NCBI RefSeq assembly: GCF_003293745.1
Contig: NZ_PTLZ01000001.1
Span: 248,001 to 312,000, forward strand
Origin: Herminiimonas fonticola
GTDB taxonomy: Bacteria > Pseudomonadota > Gammaproteobacteria > Burkholderiales > Burkholderiaceae_D
Direction: 5' to 3'
Length of the DNA stretch: 64,000 nucleotides
Shown: piece by piece, positions 20,275-29,134 of the stretch
How positions within the stretch are numbered: the stretch's first letter is position 1
How the letters are laid out: every line of letters begins with the position of its first letter
Position numbers and translations under genes: made by a program
The notes under the pieces: generated by a model
Databases searched by the model: none
Seen by the model: the letters and a program-made list of their open reading frames with translations, nothing else
Told to the model about the DNA's origin: nothing

Positions 20275-22392
20275 TCAGAATGCGTAACGTGCGGTTAATT
20301 GCACATTGCGTGGAGCACCTGGCAAGTTGAGATTGGCAGAAGTGCCGTGACCAGAGATGATGTACTCGCGGTCGAACAGATTGTTGACGTTCAACTGCAA
20401 ATCGAACCCTTTAATGCGGTAAGCCACCATCGCATCCATCGTTGTGTAGCTTGGCAGCGTGACGGTATTGGCCGGATCGGCAAAGCGATCGCCGACATAG
20501 TTCACGCCGGCGCCGGCGCTGAAGCCGTGGCCTAGGGCCTTGGTCAGCCAGATGTTGGCGCTGTGCTCAGCCGTCAGGGTGGCGCGCTTTCCCTCTAGTG
20601 GGACCTTTACACCATTATTGCCCGCTCCCGTACTAGGTGACTTGGCCACGCGCGCATCCAGATAGGCGTAGCCGGACCAGATTTGCCAGCCGCCCGACAG
20701 ATCGCCGGTAAACGTCAGCTCGATACCATCGGTACGCTGCTCGCCGATGGGAACGAGGACGCCAGGTTTGGTCGGGTCGCTAGACTTGATGTTGGTCCGG
20801 TCCAGTTGGAACAGCGATGCGGTGGCCGAAGCTCTGCCATCAAATAAATCAAACTTGGCACCAATTTCCTTGCTGGTAGTTTCTTCCGGTGCCAGTTGTG
20901 CGGCGTTCGCTGCCAGCGCAAAGGTTTCCGCAGATGGCTGGAACGATTTGCTAACCGATGCATAGTAGGACTGAGTGGTGCTTGGCTGATACACCAGACC
21001 GACACGCGGACTCCATGCTGTGTCGGTGCGGTTCAGATTGGCTTGTCCGGCAATGTGTTGCTGGGTTTCCTGCTTGAATGAGTCGTAGCGGATGCCGGCC
21101 AGAGCTTTCCATTTTTCCGATAGTGTAACGAGGTCCTGTACATAAGCACTGGCCGTGGTCAGGATACCCTTGTTGTCAGTCGTACTCGTTGGTGCCGTGA
21201 CGGTGAACGGGACGACTGGATTGACTGGGTTGAAGAGATCAACCGTTGCAATGTTGTTTTGCGTCAGAAATCGTTGATTCTTGTTTTGCTGACCAATTTC
21301 CACGCCATACAACATTTGATGCTGCATACCGGCCAGCGTAACTTTTTGCATCAACTCGGTCTGGTTGAAATAGCCACTCTCGTCGCGTTGAACATTACCG
21401 CGGCTGAGCGTGGCCCTTTTTGTTGTTTCATTAACCGCGGAAACATTCGTATTGTAACGAGCCAGTGAGTATTCGTAGTAACGGAAGGTATTGCGTATCG
21501 ACCATTCATTGTTGAAACGGTGATCCAGCGTGAAACCCGTCGAAGTTACTTTCGCATCCGAATAATCGTTGTCTCTGGCATTGGCTGCACCGTAATAAGT
21601 ACTCGGCGCGACATTGACAGGCAGGCCTTGATAAGAAGGAATACCGAAGTCGGTCACACGTTTGTCATGCAGATATTCAGCTTGCAGCAGCAGCTTGGTA
21701 TTGTCACCGAGTTTGAGCAAGAGTGAGGGCGCAAATGCCTCGCGCTCCAGGAATTGCTGGTCGCGATAACTATCTGCTCGCTCTACCGCACCGGTCACGC
21801 GAAAGGCAACGCCGCTTTCTTCATAATTGCGGGCAAGATCAAACTCGCCACGGCGCTGATTCCAACTGCCGACTTGCAGCATGGCTTCGTTTTTGTCCAT
21901 GCCAGGTTTTTTGGTAACGCGGTTGATCAAGCCACCGGACGAGCCACGACCATACAGAACAGATGCAGGCCCTTTGACGACCTCTACCTGCTCAACATTG
22001 GACATGTCACGGAAATACAGTGCATCGTCACGCACACCATCAACAAACTGATCGCCAATCGCGGTGAAGCCGCGAATCGTAACCTGGTCGCGTTGACCAT
22101 CGCCGTGCGACAAGCCAACACCAGGCACGGATTTCACGGCGTCCTCCATTGAGCGCACGGCTTTGTCGCGCATCAATTCTTGCGGGACTATGTTTACAAT
22201 TTGAGGGATATCGCGCAATGGCGCGTCTATCTTTGTCGCGCTAGTCGAAGTGGTCGTGTTGTACGTTTGTTCGCCAGCTTGTACCGTCACTGCGGGCAAA
22301 GTTGCCTCGGTGGGTGCAGTTTGGGCAAAAGCAGCAGGGGTGGAAAACGCAGCCAGTAAAGCGGCGGCCAGTGGGGTGAGGTGGCGATTCAT
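20275..22392 (-). CDS. TonB-dependent siderophore receptor
   Basis: Outer-membrane ferric-siderophore receptor, 705 residues from ATG 22392, preceded by AAGGA; a longer frame to 22503 would place 37 residues before the signal peptide. Seen: signal peptide MNRHLTPLAAALLAAFSTPA, plug domain with IDAPLRDIPQIVNIVPQELM and VEVVKGPASVLYGRGSSGG (about 170-190), then a beta-barrel ending in the aromatic residue of QLTARYAF. Mature N-terminus enters the plug within about 40 residues, so no FecA-type signalling domain. A Fur-like box lies upstream; the gene heads a unit with DUF4198 and PepSY. Siderophore type unknown. Confidence 0.93.
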   Translation of the reverse strand: MNRHLTPLAAALLAAFSTPAAFAQTAPTEATLPAVTVQAGEQTYNTTTSTSATKIDAPLRDIPQIVNIVPQELMRDKAVRSMEDAVKSVPGVGLSHGDGQRDQVTIRGFTAIGDQFVDGVRDDALYFRDMSNVEQVEVVKGPASVLYGRGSSGGLINRVTKKPGMDKNEAMLQVGSWNQRRGEFDLARNYEESGVAFRVTGAVERADSYRDQQFLEREAFAPSLLLKLGDNTKLLLQAEYLHDKRVTDFGIPSYQGLPVNVAPSTYYGAANARDNDYSDAKVTSTGFTLDHRFNNEWSIRNTFRYYEYSLARYNTNVSAVNETTKRATLSRGNVQRDESGYFNQTELMQKVTLAGMQHQMLYGVEIGQQNKNQRFLTQNNIATVDLFNPVNPVVPFTVTAPTSTTDNKGILTTASAYVQDLVTLSEKWKALAGIRYDSFKQETQQHIAGQANLNRTDTAWSPRVGLVYQPSTTQSYYASVSKSFQPSAETFALAANAAQLAPEETTSKEIGAKFDLFDGRASATASLFQLDRTNIKSSDPTKPGVLVPIGEQRTDGIELTFTGDLSGGWQIWSGYAYLDARVAKSPSTGAGNNGVKVPLEGKRATLTAEHSANIWLTKALGHGFSAGAGVNYVGDRFADPANTVTLPSYTTMDAMVAYRIKGFDLQLNVNNLFDREYIISGHGTSANLNLPGAPRNVQLTARYAF

Positions 22393-22524
22393 ACGGTCCT
22401 TTTGGGTAATCAGAAATTGATTGATTGGAAAATTTATTTGGCAGTCAATTTTGTGCTGGCCAACATTCGATGCCGCTTTGGCAGCGGATAAAACATTGCT
22501 CACTTTGAGGTCTCGAATTATAAA

Positions 22525-22539
22525 TACGAATTATTATCG
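22525..22539. promoter_or_regulatory. Fur-like box 1
   Basis: TACGAATtATTATCG matches the 7-1-7 Fur pattern TGATAATnATTATCA at 10 of 14 positions. It lies about 135 bp upstream of the minus-strand receptor start codon. Confidence 0.6.
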
Positions 22540-22608
22540 TTTCAATAATGAGAGCTATTTGTATCGCGCTTTGTATCATTTCCAACACAATTTGGTTTGC
22601 ATAGTAAA

Positions 22609-22623
22609 AGCGAATCATTATCA
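22609..22623. promoter_or_regulatory. Fur-like box 2
   Basis: AGCGAATcATTATCA matches the 7-1-7 Fur pattern at 11 of 14 positions with a perfect right half. It lies about 120 bp before the plus-strand receptor gene. Confidence 0.65.
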
Positions 22624-22743
22624 TCTGTATTCCGTTGATTCTTCGGATCGACAGCCAGCCATCTGATTTCATCCACCGACTTGTGTCGTGCCGGTTGCAG
22701 ACTAGCCAGTGCACCTAATCATCACAACTTGGAGGAATTACAG

Positions 22744-25026
22744 ATGGCTCATATCAAAAGCCGCAAGCACCATATCGCCCGTCGTTCTAGCTGTTCCGCA
22801 GCAATTGCAATGGCATTCATTGCCTTGCCTGGTGCAGTTTATGCGCAGCAAACCAGCGACGCTGCTGCAAAAAAAACAGAAACACTTCCGCAGATCACAG
22901 TGCAGGGTGCGTCGCCTGAAAATTACAAGGCAGATACTGTTTCTTCGCCAAAATTCACGCAGCCGCTGATTGATACGCCGCAAACGGTTTCTGTCATCAA
23001 AAAGGAAATTTTGCAGCAGCAGGGAGCGACTTCCTTGACGGAAGCCTTGCGCAATACACCGGGTATCAGTATCCAGCTCGGTGAAAACGGCAATACGCAA
23101 ACCGGCGATGCGATCTTCATGCGCGGCTTCGATACATCCGGCAGCATTTTTGTCGACGGTATTCGCGATCTGGGTTCGATCTCGCGCGACACATTTAATA
23201 TTGATCAGGTAGAAGTCGTCAAAGGCCCATCGGGTTCCGACAATGGTCGCGGCGCTTCTTCCGGTTATATCAACATGTCCACCAAATCGGCGCAATTCGA
23301 AGACTTTACTAATGGCAGCCTGACGGTTGGCACGGCAGATCGCCAACGCGCGACGGTTGATTTGAACCGCAAGCTGGATATCGGTATTCCGGGTTCAGCA
23401 TTCCGCCTGAATTTCGTGGCACAGGATTACGGCACGCCAGGTCGTAACGAAGTAGAAAACAAACGTGTCGGTATCGCACCTTCCTTGTCATTTGGTCTGG
23501 GAACGGCAACGCGTACGACCTTGAATTACCTGCACATAGACCAAAGAAATACCCCGGATGGCGGCGTGTCGACTTTTGGCAAGGACGGTTATGTTTTCCA
23601 GGGACGAGTCAATAACACGAGTCCTTTCGTTCCTATCGGTAGGGGCCCGGCCGTCGATTCCAGCAATTATTACGGCGTAAATGGTGATCATGACGATGTA
23701 ACGATCGATATGCTCACTGCTCGCATCGAGCACGATATCGCGCCTGGCACGACCATCCGCAACACAACGCGCGTCGGCCGCTCCAAGCAGGATTTGTTGA
23801 TCACGGGTGTAAGCGCTCTGGTGCCAGCGGATGCGGCGGTCGGGGGCAATCCAGCAACCTTTACCGTTGGCAGATCGCGTCAAGGGAAGCAACAAACCAA
23901 TGACATCGTGACTAATCAGACTAACCTGACGACCGAGTTTGATACCGGCTTCATCAAGCACACCTTGTCGACCGGTGTTGAATTCATCTATGAGAGCCAG
24001 AACTCGCAAACGCCGGTGACGAACTCGACAGGTACAAAGGCTAATCTGTACTCCCCGAACAGGAACGATTCGGTGGCAGCGCCTATTTATCGCGGAACCT
24101 ACTCGGACGGTAATACGTTCAGTGCCGCCGCTTATGCATTTGATACCTTGAAACTTTCTGAACAATGGTTGCTGAGTGCTGGCGCGCGTTTGGAACGCTT
24201 CCGTACAGAGACTAACTCTGCCAGCTTTGCAAGCAACACGTTGACGAAGAATCCTGATCAGACTCTGACAGATACGTTGTTGAGCTGGAAGCTCGGTGCA
24301 GTCTACAAGCCGGCAGCCAACGGCAGTATTTATGCAGGCATATCCAATTCTTTCCAACCACCAGGCGGCAATAACTTCTCGTTGAATGCTGATCCGACAA
24401 ATGCCAACAGCCCTACCTTGAAACCGCAGGAAGGCAGCAATATCGAACTCGGAACCAAGTGGGATCTGTTTGATAATCGCGTGTCTGCAACCGCAGCCAT
24501 CTTCCGCAGCGAAAACAAGAATGAATTGGTTTCCGACGGCGGCACGCCAGAAGTCTTCAGCCAACTCGGCAAGCGTCGTGTCGATGGCATCGAGCTGGGT
24601 CTGGTTGGACAAATCACGCCACGTTTGAATGTCAGTACAGGTCTTGCGTATATGGATTCCAAGATCATCAAGGGCACGCCAACCAATCAGGGCGGCATTA
24701 TCGTCTTCTCGCCTAAGGTCACGTTCACTTCCTGGGCGACATATAAACTGGAAAACGGCATCACGATCGGTGGCGGCGCGCGTTATGTAGATACGCAAGC
24801 ACGCAGCAGCAATGTCACCGCGCCGACCAGCGGTTTATCGACCATGCCAGACTACTGGGTTGCTGATGCAATGGCTTCCTACGACGTTAGCAAAAACCTG
24901 TCGCTGCAGCTGAATGTATATAACCTGTTCGACAAGAAATACATCGCATCGTTGAACAACAGTGGTGCACGCTACACGCCGGGTCAAGAACGTAACGCAT
25001 TGCTGACGGCAAATCTCAAGTTCTAA
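22744..25026 (+). CDS. fiu: TonB-dependent catecholate-type siderophore receptor (Fiu-like)
   Basis: Outer-membrane receptor, 760 residues from ATG 22744, preceded by GGAGGAATTACAG. Seen: signal peptide with AIAMAFIALPGAVYAQ, plug with LIDTPQTVSVIKKEILQQQG and IDQVEVVKGPSGSDNGRGAS, a barrel and terminal aromatic residue (LLTANLKF). The residue pattern of the plug and the directly downstream piuC/ybiX homologue resemble the E. coli fiu-ybiX and Pseudomonas piuA-piuC pairs, which take up catecholate siderophores. That specificity is inferred from context, and the gene symbol is tentative. A hairpin separates it from piuC. Confidence 0.88.
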   Translation: MAHIKSRKHHIARRSSCSAAIAMAFIALPGAVYAQQTSDAAAKKTETLPQITVQGASPENYKADTVSSPKFTQPLIDTPQTVSVIKKEILQQQGATSLTEALRNTPGISIQLGENGNTQTGDAIFMRGFDTSGSIFVDGIRDLGSISRDTFNIDQVEVVKGPSGSDNGRGASSGYINMSTKSAQFEDFTNGSLTVGTADRQRATVDLNRKLDIGIPGSAFRLNFVAQDYGTPGRNEVENKRVGIAPSLSFGLGTATRTTLNYLHIDQRNTPDGGVSTFGKDGYVFQGRVNNTSPFVPIGRGPAVDSSNYYGVNGDHDDVTIDMLTARIEHDIAPGTTIRNTTRVGRSKQDLLITGVSALVPADAAVGGNPATFTVGRSRQGKQQTNDIVTNQTNLTTEFDTGFIKHTLSTGVEFIYESQNSQTPVTNSTGTKANLYSPNRNDSVAAPIYRGTYSDGNTFSAAAYAFDTLKLSEQWLLSAGARLERFRTETNSASFASNTLTKNPDQTLTDTLLSWKLGAVYKPAANGSIYAGISNSFQPPGGNNFSLNADPTNANSPTLKPQEGSNIELGTKWDLFDNRVSATAAIFRSENKNELVSDGGTPEVFSQLGKRRVDGIELGLVGQITPRLNVSTGLAYMDSKIIKGTPTNQGGIIVFSPKVTFTSWATYKLENGITIGGGARYVDTQARSSNVTAPTSGLSTMPDYWVADAMASYDVSKNLSLQLNVYNLFDKKYIASLNNSGARYTPGQERNALLTANLKF

Positions 25027-25059
25027 GCAATAGATCTATACAGGGTAACGTTATACTTT

Positions 25060-25092
25060 GAGCCTCTCCTTCGGGAGCGGCTCTTTTCATTT
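25060..25092 (+). terminator. Hairpin with T-tract between the Fiu-like receptor and piuC
   Basis: GAGCC-T-CTCC-TTCG-GGAG-C-GGCTC with a one-base opposed mismatch, followed by TTTTCATTT. It precedes piuC by 13 bp and probably lowers piuC expression relative to the receptor. Confidence 0.7.
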
Positions 25093-25104
25093 AAGGACAA
25101 GATC

Positions 25105-25785
25105 ATGATGTTGCATATACCCGAGGTGCTAACACCGCAGCAGGTCGCGGAAATACGCAGTCGGCTAGATAAGACAGATTGGGTCGACGGACGCGAGACA
25201 GTGGGCGCCCAGGGTGCGCAAGTCAAACGCAATCGGCAGTTGCCTGAGCTTTCTCCTATCGGAAGAGAACTTGGAGAAATCATTCTCAAGGCATTGACGA
25301 AAAACCTGCAGTTCATCGCTGCCGCGTTGCCGTATCGTTTCGTGCCGCCATTATTCAATCGCTATGAAGGTGGCGAACACTACGGTTTTCACATCGACGG
25401 TTCGATACGCACCATTCCAGGCACCAACTTGAGTTTGCGTACCGATTTATCATGCACGTTGTTTCTTTGCGAGCCGGAAGAATACGAGGGTGGAGAACTG
25501 ATTGTTGCTGACACTTATGGTGAGCACGAAGTGAAGTTACCGGCCGGCGATCTCATTTTGTATCCGTCGAGTAGTTTGCATAAAGTCGAGCCGGTTACCA
25601 GTGGCGCACGGGTTTGCTCATTCTTCTGGATACAAAGCATGGTTGCCAATGATGGACACCGCACGATGTTGTACGAACTTGATCAGAACATTCAAAAGCT
25701 GCGGGAAAAAGTAGGCGATTGCGAAGAAGTGGTCGGCCTGACCGGGCACTATCACAATCTGTTAAGGCAATGGGCCGCTGTCTAG
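25105..25785 (+). CDS. piuC: PKHD-type Fe(II)/2-oxoglutarate dioxygenase PiuC (YbiX)
   Basis: Non-haem iron dioxygenase of the PiuC/YbiX family, 226 residues, predicted cytoplasmic. Seen: the metal-binding HxD in [11 protein letters not shown] (about residues 94-104), distal His in [10 protein letters not shown] and the 2-oxoglutarate-binding Arg in [11 protein letters not shown]. The companion gene upstream encodes the Fiu-like receptor; this pairing is conserved in several proteobacteria, where the enzyme is thought to act on the siderophore or on iron homeostasis, but its substrate is not established. The first ATG pair is used (25105 or 25108). Confidence 0.93.
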   Translation: MMLHIPEVLTPQQVAEIRSRLDKTDWVDGRETVGAQGAQVKRNRQLPELSPIGRELGEIILKALTKNLQFIAAALPYRFVPPLFNRYEGGEHYGFHIDGSIRTIPGTNLSLRTDLSCTLFLCEPEEYEGGELIVADTYGEHEVKLPAGDLILYPSSSLHKVEPVTSGARVCSFFWIQSMVANDGHRTMLYELDQNIQKLREKVGDCEEVVGLTGHYHNLLRQWAAV

Positions 25786-25815
25786 TCAGCGACAAGGGTC
25801 GTGGTAGTTGATCGA

Positions 25816-27189
25816 TTAATACACATCGCGTCGGTAACGTCCTTGCGCGATTAGCTGGCCCACGGTTTCTTTGCCGAGTATCTCGGTCAGTGCGTCTTCG
25901 ACGCCGCCAGCCATTCCTTCCAGACTGCCGCACACATACACCGCTGCATCTGCTGCGATCCATGCGCGTACCTGTTCTGCCTGTTCGCGCAACTTGTCTT
26001 GTACATAGATGCGTTCAATCTGATCGCGTGAAAATACAAGATCAGCGCGCTCCAAGTTACCTTGGCTTTGCCACGTTTCAATTTCATCACGATAGTAAAA
26101 ATCGTATGCGGCATTGCGTTCACCAAATATAAGCCAGTTGCGAGATGCGCCACTTGCTGCGCGTGCTTTCAAATGGCTGCGCAAACCGGCCAGGCCAGTG
26201 CCATTGCCGATCAGCATCAGAGGACGATGTGCGTTGTCACCGAGGCGGAAGTTGCTGTGTGGACGCAGGCGCAAGGCTATCGGCTCACCGACGGCAGCTT
26301 GTTTGGTCAACCAACCGGAGGCGATGCCCAGGCTTCCATCTTCGCGTCGCTCTTGACGAACCAGCAAATGCACGCGACCGTCTGCTGGAATCGATGCAAT
26401 GGAATATTCGCGCGGACGTTGTGCGTCGTCGGGCGCAAGAACCTGGACTAGATCGCCAGCTTCCCAACTTGCCGCTGCATCACTGATTGCTTCCAGTTCC
26501 AGATGGAAGGTTGGCGCGCCGGCGCTGCCCGGATTCAGGTGTCGGCGTGCAGCCAGCCGCCATTGTTGATATGACGGTGCTTGCCAGTCGGGGGCATCAC
26601 TGGTGCCCGCAATATGACTCAGATGATGCTGCCAGGTTTGCAATGCGCTGTTAGCGGCTTTGTCGACGAAGACGCTGTCAAACAATGCTTGCGCACCGGA
26701 TGTTTTGAGCCAGGTCGTCAAGCTGCGGCCGAAGCCGCAAAAATTTGCATACTCGCTATCACCCAACATCAATACGCCGAAATGCAGATTCGGCAAGGCG
26801 AGTTGTAGGCTCATTAGCTTGCTTACAAATAAGGATGCATTATCCGGCGGATCGCCTTCACCGTAAGTACTGACAATGAAGAGAGCGCGCTCGGCCTGCG
26901 ACAAATCGCTGGCGCTGATTTCCGACAAGCTTGTTACGCGGGTGGGAACACCAGCCGTGTGCAACAGACGCGCGGTGTGCCAGGCTAATTCTTCAGCAAA
27001 ACCGGTTTGACTTGCATAGCCGACCAACCATGGTTGCGCACCATCCGCTGCGGGGATCAGTGCTGCTGCATTACGCAATGCCTGCTGACGCTTACGTCTT
27101 TGTGCATAGTAAATGCCTGCGCACAAGGCGATATATACAGCGACAAGAATGGTCGCAACAATCGCTCGGGTTTGATCGCTCCAGTTCAT
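25816..27189 (-). CDS. Membrane-anchored flavodoxin / NADPH-flavin reductase (CysJ-like)
   Basis: Two-flavin electron-transfer protein, 457 residues. Seen in order: N-terminal membrane helix (about 9-29), flavodoxin domain with GYASQTGFAEELA and STYGEGDPPDNA binding FMN, FAD domain with RPREYSIASIP, NADPH site LMLIGNGTGLAGLRS, and a C-terminal aromatic end RYRRDVY as in diflavin reductases. The membrane anchor differs from soluble sulfite reductase CysJ. Start overlaps the apbE stop by 4 bp. Together with PepSY, DUF2271 and ApbE it probably feeds electrons from NADPH across or to the inner membrane for ferric reduction; this is an inference from context. Confidence 0.88.
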   Translation of the reverse strand: MNWSDQTRAIVATILVAVYIALCAGIYYAQRRKRQQALRNAAALIPAADGAQPWLVGYASQTGFAEELAWHTARLLHTAGVPTRVTSLSEISASDLSQAERALFIVSTYGEGDPPDNASLFVSKLMSLQLALPNLHFGVLMLGDSEYANFCGFGRSLTTWLKTSGAQALFDSVFVDKAANSALQTWQHHLSHIAGTSDAPDWQAPSYQQWRLAARRHLNPGSAGAPTFHLELEAISDAAASWEAGDLVQVLAPDDAQRPREYSIASIPADGRVHLLVRQERREDGSLGIASGWLTKQAAVGEPIALRLRPHSNFRLGDNAHRPLMLIGNGTGLAGLRSHLKARAASGASRNWLIFGERNAAYDFYYRDEIETWQSQGNLERADLVFSRDQIERIYVQDKLREQAEQVRAWIAADAAVYVCGSLEGMAGGVEDALTEILGKETVGQLIAQGRYRRDVY

Positions 27190-28214
27190 TGCAGCAAGGC
27201 CGCCATTGATTTACTCATGTGTTCTTCAAAACCTTGATTGCCGCGTTGAATAAACAGCGCCGCCAGATCGTGTCTATCCGCATAGGCCAAGCCTTGTTCT
27301 GCACCCATTACACCGAGTGCGGTCGACCATGCATCGGCAGCCATGCAATCGCGATGCAATACCGTCACAGATGCAAGGCCATGAGAGATAGGTTCGCCAT
27401 TGCGCGGATCTATCGTGTGCGAAAAGCGCGTTTCACCATCTTCAAAATAACGACGATAGTCGCCGGATGTGGCGACAGACAAATTGTAGAGTGCAGCAAT
27501 GGTCGCTATGTTTGATTCGTTTGCAGCAGTCGAGGATGTCGACAACGGATGTTCCAGTGCAATCCACCATGGCTGTCCATCCGGTTTGATGCCAGCGCCG
27601 CGCAATTCCCCGCCAACTTCTACCAGGAAGCTGTCTATACCTCGTTGCAGCAAGGCATGCACAAGCTGATCAACGCCGAAACCTTTGGCGATTGCCGACA
27701 GGTCGACATACACGCCGCCCGGCTGCAATGCACGTTGCGATTCGACGTCGAGTTGAATACGTTGCCAGCCACAACGCGCACGTGCAATGGCAAGTTGCGC
27801 AGCGCTTGGCGCGATAAATGCGGCATCGCTATATCGCTGCGTCGGACCAAAGCCCCACGCGTTGACCAATGCACCGGCAGTTGGATCGTAGGCGCCGTCG
27901 CTGTCGCGCGCGACCTGCAATGCGTATGCAAGCACGGAGAAAAATTCCGTCGGCAAGGTATGCCAACTATTGGGCGGTGCATCGTTGAAGCGGCTGAGAG
28001 CGGAGTCTGATTCCCAGGTACTCATTTGCGCAACGACAGCATCAAGTTGATTCTGGATTGCGCTTTGCAACGGTGCTAAAGCGCGCGCAGCATCGGCGAC
28101 CAGTTTGACCGACCACGTAGTGCCCATCGTATGACCGTGCAATGCATGTACCACGCTACCCAAGGCGGGCGGCTGCGGTGATGTGTCGATAGTCGGGACC
28201 AGCGTGCGTCTCAT
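27186..28214 (-). CDS. apbE: FAD:protein FMN transferase ApbE
   Basis: Transfers FMN from FAD onto a Thr or Ser of a target protein. 342 residues. Seen: GTTWSVKL near the start, TWESDSALSRFN, DPTAGALVNAWGFG, VDLSAIAKGFGVDQL, HTIDPRNGEPI and the metal/FAD site AADAWSTALGVMG. The visible N-terminus (MRRTLVPTIDTSPQ) has no hydrophobic signal or lipobox, although most ApbE proteins work in the periplasm; a mis-set start or a cytoplasmic form are alternatives. A probable acceptor, the DUF2271 protein with an SGAT motif, is in the same cluster. Stop overlaps the diflavin reductase start. Confidence 0.93.
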   Translation of the reverse strand: MRRTLVPTIDTSPQPPALGSVVHALHGHTMGTTWSVKLVADAARALAPLQSAIQNQLDAVVAQMSTWESDSALSRFNDAPPNSWHTLPTEFFSVLAYALQVARDSDGAYDPTAGALVNAWGFGPTQRYSDAAFIAPSAAQLAIARARCGWQRIQLDVESQRALQPGGVYVDLSAIAKGFGVDQLVHALLQRGIDSFLVEVGGELRGAGIKPDGQPWWIALEHPLSTSSTAANESNIATIAALYNLSVATSGDYRRYFEDGETRFSHTIDPRNGEPISHGLASVTVLHRDCMAADAWSTALGVMGAEQGLAYADRHDLAALFIQRGNQGFEEHMSKSMAALLQ

Positions 28215-28233
28215 AGTGGATTCAGTTCAACAA

Positions 28234-28267
28234 GAAAAAACGCCCGTTGCTCGTACAGCAACGGGCG
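28234..28267 (-). terminator. Intrinsic terminator between the DUF4198 gene and apbE
   Basis: On the minus strand CGCCCGTTGCT / AGCAACGGGCG form a perfect 11-bp stem with a 5-base loop, followed by TTTTTT. apbE and the reductase therefore need read-through or their own promoter. Confidence 0.85.
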
Positions 28268-28284
28268 CATTTGAAACATACTCG

Positions 28285-29109
28285 TTACGGTTGCAGGACT
28301 TCCAGCGTCGCGCTGTAGCTGATGCGGCGCACCGGCTGCGCGATGGTGCCTACCGTTTCTCTCGGCGGGCTGATGTTGGCGCTCAACCAGTACATGCCAG
28401 CGTTCGCCCACTTGATACTGAGCTTGCCATCCTTGTCGGTTTTCAGCGTGATCTCGCCGAGTCCATCGCGATAGCGATTGCCGCCGCGGATGATGGTTAC
28501 CGTCAAATCCGCTGCTGGTTTGCCATCAAGCAGGAAGCGGAAGTTACCGGTATCGCCAGCAAAGATTTCAGTCGGATTGCTTAGTGGTACCAGTTCCAAA
28601 CCGTTGCCGCTCGGTTTCAATGCTTGCGCGCTTGGCTTGCCCGCTGTGATGAAGGTTTCCACGCGACTCTGCATGCGGCTTACATTCAAATCCGTTGCAT
28701 TGGCCGGTATCTCTTTTGTGTAAGCATCGTTGGTGCCGCGCCAGCGTTTCATCTCGCCGTTGACTTTGTACATTGCGCTGAGGCTGTCGGTGAGGGCAGA
28801 AACCTTGTATGTGCCTTCTTTCGTCAGCTTCAATTCAAAGCTGTTGCGTTGCTTGCCGGCGACAGAGTTTTCCGGCGTGACCGATGTGCCTTCCGGGCCG
28901 CTGATGACGACATTATCAATCAGTACCGGCCGGCTGAGGTTGAACAGCTCATCGGATGACGATGCGTCTATCGTCACGATGGAATCAGCACCTTGCGTCA
29001 AGGTCGATGACGGCAGCAAAAATGGACGATGCGCATGCGCGGCCATCGGCAGGGCGACGATCAGGGAAGTAGCCAGCGCCGTAGTATGCCAAAGCAAAGT
29101 ATTTTTCAT
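28285..29109 (-). CDS. DUF4198 periplasmic protein
   Basis: Exported protein, 274 residues from ATG 29109, preceded by AAGGACATTTA; a longer frame adds 46 residues before the signal peptide. Seen: signal peptide MKNTLLWHTTALATSLIVAL ending PMAAHA, mature start HRPFLLPSSTLTQG, which is the hallmark of DUF4198, and a C-terminal beta-sandwich with GKPAADLTVTIIRGGNRYRD and LSIKWANAGMYWLSA. Biochemical role unknown. Homologous domains recur in PepSY/DUF2271/ApbE clusters and in nickel or iron uptake loci. The second DUF4198-like protein of the window (near 20 kb) is quite divergent from this one. Confidence 0.85.
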   Translation of the reverse strand: MKNTLLWHTTALATSLIVALPMAAHAHRPFLLPSSTLTQGADSIVTIDASSSDELFNLSRPVLIDNVVISGPEGTSVTPENSVAGKQRNSFELKLTKEGTYKVSALTDSLSAMYKVNGEMKRWRGTNDAYTKEIPANATDLNVSRMQSRVETFITAGKPSAQALKPSGNGLELVPLSNPTEIFAGDTGNFRFLLDGKPAADLTVTIIRGGNRYRDGLGEITLKTDKDGKLSIKWANAGMYWLSANISPPRETVGTIAQPVRRISYSATLEVLQP

Positions 29110-29134
29110 TAAATGTCCTTGGATATTGGTTTGA

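Larger units (their letters stand above)
22393..22743. promoter_or_regulatory. Divergent intergenic region between two TonB receptor genes
   Basis: 351 bp without a supported gene. It separates two divergently transcribed receptor genes, is AT-rich in the middle and carries two Fur-like boxes, one nearer each gene, so iron-dependent repression of both directions is expected. Confidence 0.7.

Noticed and set aside
23488-24798. 436-codon open frame antisense to the Fiu-like receptor
   Set aside because: Shadow of the receptor gene, no family likeness.
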